From Pseudomonadota bacterium (lineage in GTDB: Bacteria; Pseudomonadota; Alphaproteobacteria; Sphingomonadales; Sphingomonadaceae): a DNA stretch of 64,000 nucleotides. The notes under the pieces were generated by a model. The model was given only the letters and a program-made list of their open reading frames with translations. It was not told the origin of the DNA and searched no databases. Positions 9,071 through 17,562 of this stretch are shown in pieces. A program made the translations under genes and the position numbers. The DNA lies in the NCBI GenBank assembly GCA_039818985.1, contig JBCBSU010000001.1:336367-400366 (forward strand), read 5' to 3'. Within the stretch, counting starts at the first letter, position 1. Each line of letters starts with the position of its first letter.

Positions 9071-9610
9071 ATGGTCAGATTCATCACGCTTACTCTCGGC
9101 GCCATCATTCTGCTCACCGCCTGCACCGCCGCTACCGATGCGCGACAAAATGATCGCCAGCCGGGCAGTGCGACGGAGGCAGCAGAACCGGCCAGAGCGC
9201 CTTCGGGCCTTGAACTGGTGCCGCTGACCATTAGCAGCCAGGGCAAGACGCATGAATTTACCGTTGAGGTGGCTCGCACCCGGCGCCAGCAGGCCCGTGG
9301 CCTGATGTTCCGCACCGAGCTGGCCCCCGATGCCGGGATGATTTTCCCTTTTGACAGGGTTCGCCCGGCAAGCTTCTGGATGAAGGATACGCCGATATCG
9401 CTCGATATCATCTTCATCCGTGCCGATGGCACGATCGAGAGTATCGCGGCCAACACCACGCCCTATTCGCTCGAAAGCGTGCCTTCGGGCGAGCCGGTGG
9501 CCGGTGTGCTAGAGCTGATTGCCGGTCGTGCAGCCGAACTGGGGGTCGGGCCGGGGGACAAGGTCGAATGGACCGAGACCTGGGATCCGGTGAAGCGGCT
9601 GAGAGAATAG
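9071..9610 (+). CDS. DUF192 domain lipoprotein
   Basis: A 179-residue exported protein. A hydrophobic signal ends in the lipobox LTAC (Cys at about residue 18), followed by a low-complexity linker and a DUF192 domain from about residue 50. The domain has the family hallmarks ARTRRQQARGLMFRTELAPDAGMIFPF, FWMKDTPISLDIIFI and an AGRAAELGVGPGD end. DUF192 proteins are small beta-barrel envelope proteins of unknown biochemical role, sometimes near cold-shock genes. It lies downstream of recX in the same direction and could share its transcript. Confidence 0.85.
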   Translation: MVRFITLTLGAIILLTACTAATDARQNDRQPGSATEAAEPARAPSGLELVPLTISSQGKTHEFTVEVARTRRQQARGLMFRTELAPDAGMIFPFDRVRPASFWMKDTPISLDIIFIRADGTIESIAANTTPYSLESVPSGEPVAGVLELIAGRAAELGVGPGDKVEWTETWDPVKRLRE

Positions 9611-9690
9611 CCCGGAGCGATTGGCGGCAATCGGCAATTTGCATCGCTTTTCTGTTGCCTCGCACGGGCCGGTGCGGGTAAGCGGTCGCC

Positions 9691-10089
9691 ATGGGTATTT
9701 TGAGCAAGATTTTCACCTGGTGGGACGGTGCGACAATCGGCACCAGCTGGTACAGCTTTCGCAAGGGCGAGCGGGTTGGCGAGGATTCGTTCGGCAATGT
9801 CTATTATCGCAGCAAGAAAATCCCCGAAGGCGAGCGCGAGCGCCGCTGGGTGATTTACAATGGCGCCAATGATGCCAGCCGTGTCCCGGCAGAATGGCAT
9901 GGCTGGCTGCATCACAGCTATGATGAGGTACCGGAAAGCCATTTGCCGCCGCCGCGCATCTGGGAACGCGATTATGTACCCAATCTGACCGGCACCGCCC
10001 AGGCCTATCGGCCCGGTGGCGCGCTCGAACGGGGCGCCAAGCGGGCATCGGCCACCGGAGATTATGAAGCATGGTCGCCGGGCGACTGA
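9691..10089 (+). CDS. NADH:ubiquinone oxidoreductase subunit NDUFA12 family protein
   Basis: A 132-residue homologue of the mitochondrial complex I accessory subunit NDUFA12 (B17.2), which alphaproteobacterial complex I also carries. Conserved features are the N-terminal IFTWWDGATIGTSW block, DSFGNVYYRSKK, ERRWVIYNG and the VPAEWHGWLH segment. In alphaproteobacteria this gene stands apart from the nuo operon, as here. It overlaps the next gene by 19 bases, so the DUF2155 gene is probably translationally coupled to it. Confidence 0.92.
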   Translation: MGILSKIFTWWDGATIGTSWYSFRKGERVGEDSFGNVYYRSKKIPEGERERRWVIYNGANDASRVPAEWHGWLHHSYDEVPESHLPPPRIWERDYVPNLTGTAQAYRPGGALERGAKRASATGDYEAWSPGD

Positions 10090-10814
10090 TTCACCGACTG
10101 GGAAACGCTGCAGGCTTGGCGGTTGCGGGGCTGTTGCTGCTCGGTAGCTGCAGTGAACAGGCGAGTGATGATGCCGACAACGCCGCGGATAGCGACCCGT
10201 CCGCGACGAGTGAAGCCCAAGGTGAGGATGTTGCCGAATTGTCCCCCGATATCGCGCGCCCTGACAGCTATGGCACACCTATGGGCGAGCGCATCGCCAC
10301 TATCGGCTTTCTCAACAAGCGCAATAATGAGACCCGCGACCTTGAGATGAAGCCGGGCGAATCGCGGCGCATCGGCAATGTCATCATCAAGATGGAAGCG
10401 TGCGAGCGCACCGCGCCATGGGAATCGCCAGCCGAGACCGGGGCCTTTGTCCAGGTCACCGTGCGTGACCGGGCGCGCGGCAATGAGGACGCCAAATGGC
10501 GTCGCGTATTTTCCGGCTGGCTATTCAAGGAATCACCTTCGGTCAGCGTTGTCGAGCATCCGATTTACGATGTCTGGGTCAAGGATTGCGCAATGAGCTT
10601 CCCGGGCGAGGAGGCAGCGTTGCCCGGTTCTGCAGACTCGGCTCCCGATACCGCGCCGCCTGCAGCAGAAGCGTCACCGCCGCCGGCCAATAATGCAGCA
10701 AATGCCTCGGGCAGCGACGGCTCTGCATCCGAACCGCCGGCACCCGAATCCGCGCCGCCGGAAACACCGGCAATCGATGCCGATGCCGCGCGCGACCCGG
10801 TAACACTGCCATAA
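10071..10814 (+). CDS. DUF2155 domain lipoprotein
   Basis: A 247-residue exported protein with a signal peptide ending in LLGSC (probable lipobox, Cys near residue 25), an acidic linker, and a DUF2155 domain at about residues 75-175 (FLNKRNNETRDLEMKPGES, GWLFKESPSVSVVEHPIYDVWVKDC). The remaining 70 residues are Pro/Ala/Ser-rich and look like an unstructured periplasmic or wall-spanning tail. DUF2155 proteins accompany NDUFA12 genes in alphaproteobacteria, as seen here with a 19-base overlap. Function is unknown. The 3' third lies antisense to the end of the aat reading frame. Confidence 0.85.
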   Translation: MVAGRLIHRLGNAAGLAVAGLLLLGSCSEQASDDADNAADSDPSATSEAQGEDVAELSPDIARPDSYGTPMGERIATIGFLNKRNNETRDLEMKPGESRRIGNVIIKMEACERTAPWESPAETGAFVQVTVRDRARGNEDAKWRRVFSGWLFKESPSVSVVEHPIYDVWVKDCAMSFPGEEAALPGSADSAPDTAPPAAEASPPPANNAANASGSDGSASEPPAPESAPPETPAIDADAARDPVTLP

Positions 10815-11425
10815 AGGCGGGGCCGCCTGGCGGCAGGCCGGGCATAGGCGCTGCCCTCCAGCGCGTCATCGAGCTGTTCCAGATACTCGCTCTGGGCAAT
10901 TTCTATCGCACCGAGGCTGGCCAGATGGTCGGTCATGAACTGGCAGTCGAGCAGCGCGAAGCCGCCATGCCGCATCGCCGCAACCAGCGCGGACAGCGCC
11001 ACTTTCGAGGCATTGGTGGAACGGCTGAACATGCTCTCGCCGCAAAAGGCACGGCCCAGCGATACGCCGTATAACCCGCCGACCAGCCTGCCCTCCCGCC
11101 AGCATTCAATGCTGTGGGCATGGCCGATCCGGTGCAGCAGCTGATAGCTCTCGCGGATGGTCGGGTTGATCCAGGTCTCCCTGCGGTCGGGGGCTGCCTC
11201 GGCGCACAGATTGACGACATCGGCAAAGGCGGTGTTGCAGCGCAGGGTGAAGATATCGCGGCGCAGCGTCTTCTTCAGCGAGCGCGACAGGTGGAAACCA
11301 TCGAGTGGCAGGATCGCCCGGTCCTTGGGCTCGACCCAGAACACCTCCTCATCGTCGCGCGAATCGGCCATCGGGAACAGCCCGACGGCATAGGCGCGCA
11401 ACAGGACTTCGGGATCGATGAGCAT
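10565..11425 (-). CDS. aat: leucyl/phenylalanyl-tRNA--protein transferase
   Basis: A 286-residue enzyme that adds Leu or Phe from aminoacyl-tRNA to proteins with N-terminal Arg or Lys, feeding the ClpS/ClpAP N-degron route. The core is typical: MLIDPEVLLRAYAVGLFPM, VFWVEPKDRAILPLDGFHLSRSL, TWINPTIRESY, HAHSIECW, GLYGVSLGRAFCGESMFS and LLDCQFMTDHLASLGA. I start at 11425 because upstream codons run antisense through the tRNA-Trp gene. After the core (about residue 200) the frame continues for some 85 Ala/Gly/Ser-rich residues, all antisense to the DUF2155 gene. The usual family length is near 230-250, so this tail is unusual. It could be real or a chance open frame past a lost stop. Confidence 0.88.
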   Translation of the reverse strand: MLIDPEVLLRAYAVGLFPMADSRDDEEVFWVEPKDRAILPLDGFHLSRSLKKTLRRDIFTLRCNTAFADVVNLCAEAAPDRRETWINPTIRESYQLLHRIGHAHSIECWREGRLVGGLYGVSLGRAFCGESMFSRSTNASKVALSALVAAMRHGGFALLDCQFMTDHLASLGAIEIAQSEYLEQLDDALEGSAYARPAARRPRLYGSVTGSRAASASIAGVSGGADSGAGGSDAEPSLPEAFAALLAGGGDASAAGGAVSGAESAEPGNAASSPGKLIAQSLTQTS

Positions 11426-11595
11426 AGGCCGATAGTTAGCGGGACAGAGCGCCGGCGCAAGGCCATCCTCGATCGGTTCTTTACCACCGGGCGCAACGGA
11501 ATCTGCGGTTCGGTGCAATCGCGCTCTTGTCACGGCGCGGACGAGCCGGTAAAGGCGGCGTCCTGCCTGCAACGGCATGCAGGCCAATAATGTGT

Positions 11596-11671
11596 AGGGG
11601 TGTAGCTCAGTTGGTAGAGCATCGGTCTCCAAAACCGAGGGCCACGGGTTCGAATCCTGTCACCCCTGCCA
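11596..11671 (+). tRNA. tRNA-Trp (CCA anticodon)
   Basis: A complete 76-base cloverleaf with acceptor arms AGGGGTG and CACCCCT, a D-arm GCTC/GAGC, an anticodon stem TCGGT/ACCGA with CCA at 11629-11631, a T-arm ACGGG TTCGAAT CCTGT, and an encoded 3' CCA after a G discriminator. Placement of tRNA-Trp upstream of secE-nusG is conserved in proteobacteria. Here the opposite-strand pepF gene separates it from secE. Confidence 0.97.
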
Positions 11672-11733
11672 TTTTCATTTTCTCAAAAGCCTGATCCGAA
11701 GCACCGTGGCCAGCATGGGCTTATGAGGCCGCT

Positions 11734-13629
11734 TTACCCTCCACGTTTGTCGAGTATCGCTTCGATCTCGTCCATGACCTTGTCCATACGGTCGATAACG
11801 GCGTTATAGGGCGTCGGTGAGGTCATATCCAATCCGGCATCTTTGAGGATTTCGAGCGGATAATTCGAACCTCCGGCCTTTAGGAAAGCGATATAGGTAT
11901 CACGGGCCTTGTCTTCATCGATCTTCAGCTGATCGACAAAATAGGCCGCGCCTGCAATCGACGTCGCATACTGATAGACGTAGAAATTATAATAGAAGTG
12001 CGGAATATAGGCCCATTCGACCATGTCGCGATCGGCAATGTTCATTACGCCCTTGTCGTGACCGTGATAGCGTTTGAGAATATCGCCATAAATCTGCGTC
12101 ATGCGTGCACCGGTCAGCGCTTCCCCGCGCTCGACCGCCTCATGGACCGCCAGCTCGAATTCAGAGAACATCACCTGACGGAAAAAGGTGCCGCGCATCT
12201 GCTCCAGTGCATAGCCGAGATAGAAAAGCCGCTCCTCATCGGTCTTGGCCTGGGCCAGCATATGCTCCTGAAGCAGCAGTTCATTGGCAATGGCCGCGAT
12301 TTCGGTTGTGAAGATCGAGAAATCGGCGAGTTCATAGGGCTGGTTCTCATTGGTCAGCACCTGATGCATGCCATGGCCCCATTCATGGGCATAGGTCGAA
12401 GCGCTGTTATAATCATCCTGATGGTTGAGCAAGATCAACGGGTGCACATCATAAGCGGCACCGGACATATAGGCGCCTGAGCGCTTGCCGGGCTGCGGAT
12501 AGACATGCATCCAGCGCTTGCTGGAAGCCTCTGCAAATTTGTTGGCATATTCCTCGCCCAGCACTGCGACCGCTGCGAGGACATTGTCGCGGGTTGCATC
12601 AATCGGGAAGGTAAGATCGGTCTCCACCAGCGGCGGGTAGATATCGTGATAACCCAGATCGTCGATTCCAAGCATGCGGCCGCGCAGTTCGAAATAGCGG
12701 TGCAGCACATCGATCCGGTCATTGGTGACCTTGACAAGCGTGCGATAGACTTCCTCGGGAATATTGTCGCCGGACAGGAAATATTGCAGCGTATTGTCAT
12801 ATTTGCGCGCTTTGGCGGTTGCGACATTGGCCTGCACTTCGCCGTTCAGCGTTGCGCCCAATGTGCTTTCATATTTCTTCCAGGTACCCCAAAATGCATC
12901 AAAGACCGCGATCCGGTCGTCGCGATTGGGTGCCTGGCGATAAAGACCATAGCCCGCATTGCTGATAACCGCCTCGGTGCCGTCGCTCAGGGTTATGGTC
13001 GGCCATTCGATTTCGGCATTGGAAAGCAGGTCTCTTGCATTTTGCGACGCCGAAAGAGCAGTGCCCAGCAGGGTCAGCACCTGTTCGGATTCGGGCGAGA
13101 GCACGTGCTCGGACTGGCGCAGCGAATCGCGCAGGAAAAGCGCGTGTTTCTCAAGGCCGGGCTCCTCGGCGATAAAGGCCATGATGCGCTCTTCGCCGAG
13201 GCTTACCAGTTCGGGAACGAAGAAACTGCTCGCTGCCCCGGCGGCCTGAGCGACTGCCTGTATGCGGCCGACCATTTCCTGACCTTGTGGATCGCCCAGA
13301 TTGGTAGCACGGGAATTGGAGGCATAGGTCCACAGCCGGGCGAGTTCTTTGGTATAGGCCGAGCGCGCATCCAGTGCGGCGAGCAGGGTTGCGGCATTAT
13401 CGCCAAGCTTGCCCTTATAGGGCTCGAGGCCGCCGACCTGGCCGCGCAGCCGTTCCAGTTCAGCGTCCCAGGCTTCTTTGGACTCATAGAAATCGGTGAG
13501 GTCCCAGACATAGCGTTCATCGACCTGCTCCGACGGAGCCTGGGCAAGAGCAGGCGTTGCTGCCGGGCCGATACTGATGGCGCTTACAAAAGCAATAGCA
13601 CTGAAGGAACGGAGGAAAAAATGTTTCAC
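11734..13629 (-). CDS. pepF: M3 family oligoendopeptidase F, secreted
   Basis: A 631-residue zinc peptidase that cleaves medium-size peptides. A signal peptide (hydrophobic core SAIAFVSAISIG, cleavage near ALA-QA) indicates export, unlike the cytoplasmic lactococcal PepF. The N-terminal helical domain is followed by the M3 catalytic domain with HEWGH at residues 415-419, the zinc site and catalytic Glu416; the third ligand is likely the Glu in the FSIFTTEIAAIANELLLQEHM stretch. The start is GTG at 13629, preceded by GGAAAGG; no other in-frame start keeps the signal peptide. It lies between tRNA-Trp and secE on the opposite strand, interrupting an otherwise conserved order. Confidence 0.92.
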   Translation of the reverse strand: MKHFFLRSFSAIAFVSAISIGPAATPALAQAPSEQVDERYVWDLTDFYESKEAWDAELERLRGQVGGLEPYKGKLGDNAATLLAALDARSAYTKELARLWTYASNSRATNLGDPQGQEMVGRIQAVAQAAGAASSFFVPELVSLGEERIMAFIAEEPGLEKHALFLRDSLRQSEHVLSPESEQVLTLLGTALSASQNARDLLSNAEIEWPTITLSDGTEAVISNAGYGLYRQAPNRDDRIAVFDAFWGTWKKYESTLGATLNGEVQANVATAKARKYDNTLQYFLSGDNIPEEVYRTLVKVTNDRIDVLHRYFELRGRMLGIDDLGYHDIYPPLVETDLTFPIDATRDNVLAAVAVLGEEYANKFAEASSKRWMHVYPQPGKRSGAYMSGAAYDVHPLILLNHQDDYNSASTYAHEWGHGMHQVLTNENQPYELADFSIFTTEIAAIANELLLQEHMLAQAKTDEERLFYLGYALEQMRGTFFRQVMFSEFELAVHEAVERGEALTGARMTQIYGDILKRYHGHDKGVMNIADRDMVEWAYIPHFYYNFYVYQYATSIAGAAYFVDQLKIDEDKARDTYIAFLKAGGSNYPLEILKDAGLDMTSPTPYNAVIDRMDKVMDEIEAILDKRGG

Positions 13630-13784
13630 GGGATCGGCCTTTCCGTTGTTTGAAATCTGACGCGCGCGTTAGATGATATAATATATCAGAACAATGCTCT
13701 ATGGTTGAACGTGCGATAGAGTCCGATAAGCAACAACCGGACGGGACGAAGATTCACGCCAGAGTCGGGGATTGCCCAAAGTCG

Positions 13785-13813
13785 CTTGCCTTTTATGCGG
13801 CTCAGCGCTATCG
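13785..13813 (+). promoter_or_regulatory. candidate promoter of secE-nusG
   Basis: CTTGCC, a 17-base spacer and CTATCG resemble the alphaproteobacterial housekeeping consensus CTTGAC-N17-CTATAT, with one and two mismatches. It would give a leader of about 100 bases before secE. The region 13630-13921 contains no credible gene. Confidence 0.4.
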
Positions 13814-13921
13814 CCCTCGCAATTCCCTGACATTGGACATATATGAGAGTCTCCGCAGACAAGGCGGAGGAAAATCTGTGTCCCTTTCAGGGCCGTTAGA
13901 GCGAAATGCGAGTGAAGCGAA

Positions 13922-14119
13922 ATGGCAAAGACATCTCCTGGTGAATTCGTCCGTCAGGTGCGGACCGAGACCTCGAAAGTGGTGTGGCCGACACGTCAGG
14001 AAACACTGGTGACGGCAGTGATGGTGTTCATCATGATGACCATCCTCGCGCTGTTCTTCCTCGGCGTTGACAGCTTCTTCAACTGGGTTGTCCAGTCGCT
14101 GCTCTCGCTCGCCGAATAA
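13922..14119 (+). CDS. secE: preprotein translocase subunit SecE
   Basis: A 65-residue single-span SecE, the clamp subunit of the SecYEG channel in the inner membrane. It has the short alphaproteobacterial form: an amphipathic N-terminal helix with the conserved VRTETSKVVWPTRQETL motif, then one membrane helix (TAVMVFIMMTILALFFLGV). It lies 39 bases upstream of nusG, the near-universal order, and is probably co-transcribed with it. Confidence 0.97.
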   Translation: MAKTSPGEFVRQVRTETSKVVWPTRQETLVTAVMVFIMMTILALFFLGVDSFFNWVVQSLLSLAE

Positions 14120-14158
14120 CCTTATCCTCCCGCATCCAATTTGCAGAAGACCAACATT

Positions 14159-14695
14159 ATGGCACGCTGGTATATCATTCACGCCTATTCAGGCTTTGAA
14201 AACAAGGTCAAGGAAGCCATATTGGCCGATGCCGAACGGCTGGAACTGACCCAGCTGGTCGAGGAGATCGAGGTTCCGACCGAGACCGTGACCGAAGTGC
14301 GCCGCGGCAAGAAGATCCAGACCGAACGCAAATTCTTCCCCGGCTATGTGCTGGCCAAGCTGCAGATGACCGATGATGTCTATCACCTGGTCAAGAACCA
14401 GCCCAAGGTCACCGGCTTTCTCGGCTCCAGCGGCAAGCCGCAGCCGATCAGCGAGGCCGAGGCCGCACGCATCCTGAACACCAAGGAAGAAGCCGCCAAC
14501 GCGCCGCGGGTCAAGGTCGATGTCGAATATGAGATTGGCGATCAGGTCAAGGTGCTCGAAGGTCCCTTTGCCAGCTTCAACGGCGTCGTCGAGGAACTCG
14601 ATTTCGACAAGGCCAAGGTCAAGGTATCGGTCTCGATCTTCGGCCGTGCGACCCCGGTCGAGCTGGATTTCGAACAGGTCGAACTGGCGAAGTAA
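14159..14695 (+). CDS. nusG: transcription termination/antitermination protein NusG
   Basis: A 178-residue NusG that binds RNA polymerase and couples it to Rho or to ribosomes. The NGN domain begins MARWYIIHAYSGFENKVKEAI and contains the RKFFPGYVLAK core. The C-terminal KOW domain (GDQVKVLEGPFASFNGVVEELD) is near residue 125. I chose ATG 14159 because the protein family begins M(A)xWYxxxxYSG; the TTG at 14141 would add six unrelated residues. In most relatives rplK follows at once. Here four other genes and a new promoter lie between. Confidence 0.96.
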   Translation: MARWYIIHAYSGFENKVKEAILADAERLELTQLVEEIEVPTETVTEVRRGKKIQTERKFFPGYVLAKLQMTDDVYHLVKNQPKVTGFLGSSGKPQPISEAEAARILNTKEEAANAPRVKVDVEYEIGDQVKVLEGPFASFNGVVEELDFDKAKVKVSVSIFGRATPVELDFEQVELAK

Positions 14696-14817
14696 GCGGC
14701 CCGATTTCTCAAAGCACCCGGAGGTGCGACCGCGCACTTTGCCTGATCGAAACCACCATTGTCACCAGTGGCGTTATTCCATAGCATTCTGCTTTTCGTA
14801 TAGTCGGGAGCAGGATC

Positions 14818-15489
14818 ATGAAATTGCGACATCGCCTTACCACCAACCATATCACCCTCGCACTGGCGACTGTCGCGATGGGGCTGGCCGCCTGGCCTTA
14901 TCTGTCGGTTCCGGCAGCGGTGGCGGAGGACGATGCCGCGCATGACGGAACCTTCGATACGCTGACAGCGCAGCGCATCAACATTGTTGATCCCGACGGA
15001 ACGGTGCGGCTCGCCATCACCAACAAGGCCAATCCGCCGGAGTTGAGATATCGCGGTGAAATCTACCCCAAGCGCAGCATAGACGATGTCGCCGGGATCG
15101 TCTTCTACAAGGATAATGGTGACGAAGTCGGAGGGATTGCGGTTGCCCGCCTTGGCGACAAGGATCAGAGCGCCCTGATCTTCGATTACAATTACCAGCT
15201 TACCGATGGCATCGGGATCATCAAGCAGGAAGCACAGGATGGCAGTGGTTGGAAATCGGGCTTTTTTATCTCTGACAGACGTGCCTATGCGCCAGGCACG
15301 ATCACCAGCAGTCAGGGCGTTGAACGTATCTGGCTGGCCAATGAAGACAAGACCGCCTCGCTGGAGATTACCGACCCTGAAGGCAGGCCCCGCATCAGGA
15401 TTGCGGTCGACAGCGAGGGTGAGCCGGTGATTGAGATCCTCGATGAAAATGGCAGCCCCACATTCCGGGCTGTGGAGGACGAGCAATAG
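14818..15489 (+). CDS. exported hypothetical protein with repeated beta motifs
   Basis: A 223-residue protein with an N-terminal hydrophobic signal segment (residues about 12-30, ending in a VAEDD-type cleavage region). The mature part holds recurring short motifs of the form (I/V)xDPDGxxRLxI: RINIVDPDGTVRLAI, LEITDPEGRPRIRI and VIEILDENGSPTFR. These look like beta-hairpin repeats of a small solenoid or barrel. I recognise similar uncharacterised secreted proteins but no named domain. It lies between nusG and rplK on the same strand, 122 bases after nusG. No role in translation is suggested. Confidence 0.7.
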   Translation: MKLRHRLTTNHITLALATVAMGLAAWPYLSVPAAVAEDDAAHDGTFDTLTAQRINIVDPDGTVRLAITNKANPPELRYRGEIYPKRSIDDVAGIVFYKDNGDEVGGIAVARLGDKDQSALIFDYNYQLTDGIGIIKQEAQDGSGWKSGFFISDRRAYAPGTITSSQGVERIWLANEDKTASLEITDPEGRPRIRIAVDSEGEPVIEILDENGSPTFRAVEDEQ

Positions 15490-15497
15490 GCTGATGC

Positions 15498-15989
15498 TTA
15501 GCGCTCTCTGAGCCGCGCCCGGATATATTTCGCCGCAGAGCGATAATGGCTGGGGCCTGATGCCTCGGCCCAGCGCCCCGGTGTCCAGTGATTATTTGCG
15601 CCCTGCATCGGGTCGCCGTAAAGCGTCGTATCCGATCCCGCTTCGATAAAGGCCATGATTTTCTCATGGCGGTCGGCCAGCATCGCTCTCGCTTCGTCCC
15701 AGCCCATATCTTTCTGTTGCTCGCGGATCATCGCATTATAGGGCTTGAGCTGGTTCCACTTATAACCCTCTGCCGGGAAGTGGACGGGCCTGCCCGCCAG
15801 ACCGTCATGATACCAGCCGAGAAACAGGTCGATCCAGTGCGCGCGGTGACCGATGACATCTTTGATCGAAATGTCGTCGGTATCCTTTGCCACTGCAAAG
15901 GCAGGATCGACGGTATCGAGTAATCCGGTCAGCCTGACATATTCTTTTTCGGTGATAGCCTTAAGTTCGGCCTGATCGGTCGCCGCCAT
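15498..15989 (-). CDS. ClbS/DfsB family four-helix bundle protein
   Basis: A 163-residue DinB-fold protein of the ClbS/DfsB (DUF1706) family. ClbS hydrolyses the colibactin cyclopropane; most relatives have no known substrate. The family signatures IKDVIGHRAHWIDLFLGWY, the FPAEGYKWNQLKPYN segment and NNHWTPGRWAEASGPSHYRSAAKYIR are all clear. It is cytoplasmic and lacks a signal peptide. It converges on the preceding exported protein gene with a gap of eight bases. A role in protection against a reactive compound is inference only. Confidence 0.8.
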   Translation of the reverse strand: MAATDQAELKAITEKEYVRLTGLLDTVDPAFAVAKDTDDISIKDVIGHRAHWIDLFLGWYHDGLAGRPVHFPAEGYKWNQLKPYNAMIREQQKDMGWDEARAMLADRHEKIMAFIEAGSDTTLYGDPMQGANNHWTPGRWAEASGPSHYRSAAKYIRARLRER

Positions 15990-16027
15990 GATGCTCCTGC
16001 GCTATAGCAATGGGGAAGTAGATATCT

Positions 16028-16861
16028 CTACAGTGGCAGCATCGGTTGTCCAGCGCGGGCCTGGAAGAACAGCGCCAGCGCCAGCGCGATCTGCAGCGCC
16101 GTAACGCCCAGCACCATCGGCACTGCCGGCCATTTCAGCCGGTCGGCAATATAGCCGGCCAGCGGCACCGTTTGCATCAGATGCAGGGCAAAAAAATGCG
16201 CCGGGCGCAGATCGCCATATTCGCGTGACCAGCCGAAAAACGGCAATGTTGCGCCACCACCTGAAAGGGGTGCACCGACATAGCGGCCATTGCTCGACAT
16301 ATAGCCGGCGAGCAGCAGTGTCAGCAGGAAGCCGGTCGACAGGCCGATGACCGATCCGAGCCACAGACCGCGCCGGCTGCGGTCGCCTTTGCGCCAGATC
16401 TGGACCGCCATCACCAGCGCGACGAGGATCAGCAGCACCGCGCCAATGCCCATCAGCCCATAGGCAATTTGCTCCGAGGCTGTTTCGGTGTTGAAGTGCG
16501 AGCGTTCACCCTCGGCTGCCTTGAAGCTGACATAGCCATATTCGAAGATCAGTGCGATGGCCGAGAGATAGCCGAACAGCAGCATCACCGGGCCACTGCG
16601 GGTAGCACGGGGCAGCAGCTGCGCCAGCAATGCCAGGGTTGCGAAATGCAGCGCCAGCGAGACATGGAATTTCTGCGGCTTGGTCCAGATCGCTGCGCTG
16701 TCGAGAATGCGCGGGTCCATAAGCCAGGCCGGGATGAAAACGATGAAGCTGGCTACCAGAAAGAGCGCCAATGCCATAAGCAACCGCGTTAGATGGTCAT
16801 CATCCAGCGCGGGAATAAGCGGCATTGAGACGGGCGCGACGGTTGTTGTGCCGTCGTTCAT
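16028..16861 (-). CDS. multi-pass membrane protein, unknown function
   Basis: A 277-residue inner-membrane protein with about seven hydrophobic segments, starting near residues 27-47 (LLMALALFLVASFIVFIPAW) and ending with a helix near 240-262. Loops contain TKPQKFHVSLALHFATLALL and ERSHFNTETASEQIAYGLMG, which carry several conserved-looking His residues. I do not recognise a characterised family. It follows the ABA4-like gene in an ATGA overlap, so the two are translationally coupled and probably work together. Confidence 0.7.
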   Translation of the reverse strand: MNDGTTTVAPVSMPLIPALDDDHLTRLLMALALFLVASFIVFIPAWLMDPRILDSAAIWTKPQKFHVSLALHFATLALLAQLLPRATRSGPVMLLFGYLSAIALIFEYGYVSFKAAEGERSHFNTETASEQIAYGLMGIGAVLLILVALVMAVQIWRKGDRSRRGLWLGSVIGLSTGFLLTLLLAGYMSSNGRYVGAPLSGGGATLPFFGWSREYGDLRPAHFFALHLMQTVPLAGYIADRLKWPAVPMVLGVTALQIALALALFFQARAGQPMLPL

Positions 16862-17319
16862 GCTTCTGCCCTTTCCTTTACAAAATAACCCGTGCGCATG
16901 GCGAGGAACAGCGCCAGCCCCAATGGTCCCAGCATGAAGGTGGCGACCAGTATCGGGGCCTGTATCAATCGCGCCAGTCCCAGCCTGTCTGCCTCGACCG
17001 CGATCCAGCCGCCGATAAACAGGTCAAAGGCGAGATAATGCACCCATCCGGCAAGCAGCACCTCTTTCTTGCTGAACAGAGCCGCCACCTGATCGAGCGA
17101 GCCGAAACCGCCGCCTTCAACGGCGAACAAATGGCTGAGCGCCAGGCCAGCATAGAGCAGCGAGAGACCAAAGGGTATAAGATAGCGCGGAATGAAAAGC
17201 AGTGCCGGCCAGCGTCGCGGCAGGAATATCAGGATGATCCAGCCCAGCATTGCGGCCCTGCTGGCCCAGCCGAACAGCTGGTCGGGTGATAGGGAGAGCG
17301 CTTCGCCGGTGGTCAGCAT
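16858..17319 (-). CDS. ABA4-like (DUF4281) membrane protein
   Basis: A 153-residue membrane protein of the ABA4-like family (DUF4281), related to plant neoxanthin-deficient 4. The family core AGWVHYLAFDLFIGGWIAVEADRLG is near residue 90, with four predicted membrane segments. In bacteria the function is not established; a link to carotenoids would fit pigmented sphingomonads but is inference. Its stop overlaps the start of the downstream membrane gene by four bases. The pair runs opposite to the ribosomal protein genes that flank it. Confidence 0.8.
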   Translation of the reverse strand: MLTTGEALSLSPDQLFGWASRAAMLGWIILIFLPRRWPALLFIPRYLIPFGLSLLYAGLALSHLFAVEGGGFGSLDQVAALFSKKEVLLAGWVHYLAFDLFIGGWIAVEADRLGLARLIQAPILVATFMLGPLGLALFLAMRTGYFVKERAEA

Positions 17320-17404
17320 GCCATGGGCCTCCTGTGACGACTCCTTGTCGATAATGGAACAGCCTTAAGTGTATTATATGTATAATACAACCCTTATAGA
17401 ATCG

Positions 17405-17432
17405 CTTGCAAATCCTGAGATGCACGCTATGT
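17405..17432 (+). promoter_or_regulatory. candidate promoter of rplK-rplA
   Basis: CTTGCA, a 16-base spacer and CTATGT resemble CTTGAC-N17-CTATAT. It predicts a leader of about 125 bases before rplK, separating this block from the opposite-strand ABA4-like pair. Confidence 0.4.
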
Positions 17433-17474
17433 GCGCTGACTTCTCTGACATTGTGCAGGGACATCCGCGCGGGA

Positions 17475-17492
17475 GGTGAGGGCGACCCCACC
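17475..17492 (+). promoter_or_regulatory. hairpin in the rplK leader
   Basis: GGTG-A-GGG, loop CGA, CCC-CACC forms a seven-pair GC-rich stem with one bulged A, 70 bases before the rplK start. In other bacteria L1 represses its own operon by binding the leader of rplK-rplA. This stem is a candidate for part of such a site, but I cannot match the L1 motif with certainty. Confidence 0.3.
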
Positions 17493-17562
17493 GTCTGTAC
17501 CGCTTGATTTGATCCGCTTTTGCCTAGCGCGGAGGTGGAGACAGAATGAAAGGAGGCCAATC

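Noticed and set aside
11563-11583. Palindrome CCTGCA-N6-TGCAGG upstream of tRNA-Trp
   Set aside because: It has no T-tract on either strand and no clear function; it may just be chance.
11426-11632. Upstream extension of aat by 69 codons
   Set aside because: It runs antisense through tRNA-Trp, and the family N-terminus begins at the ATG at 11425.
13701-14012. Open frame of 103 codons overlapping secE
   Set aside because: It crosses the promoter and the secE start and has no protein-like features.
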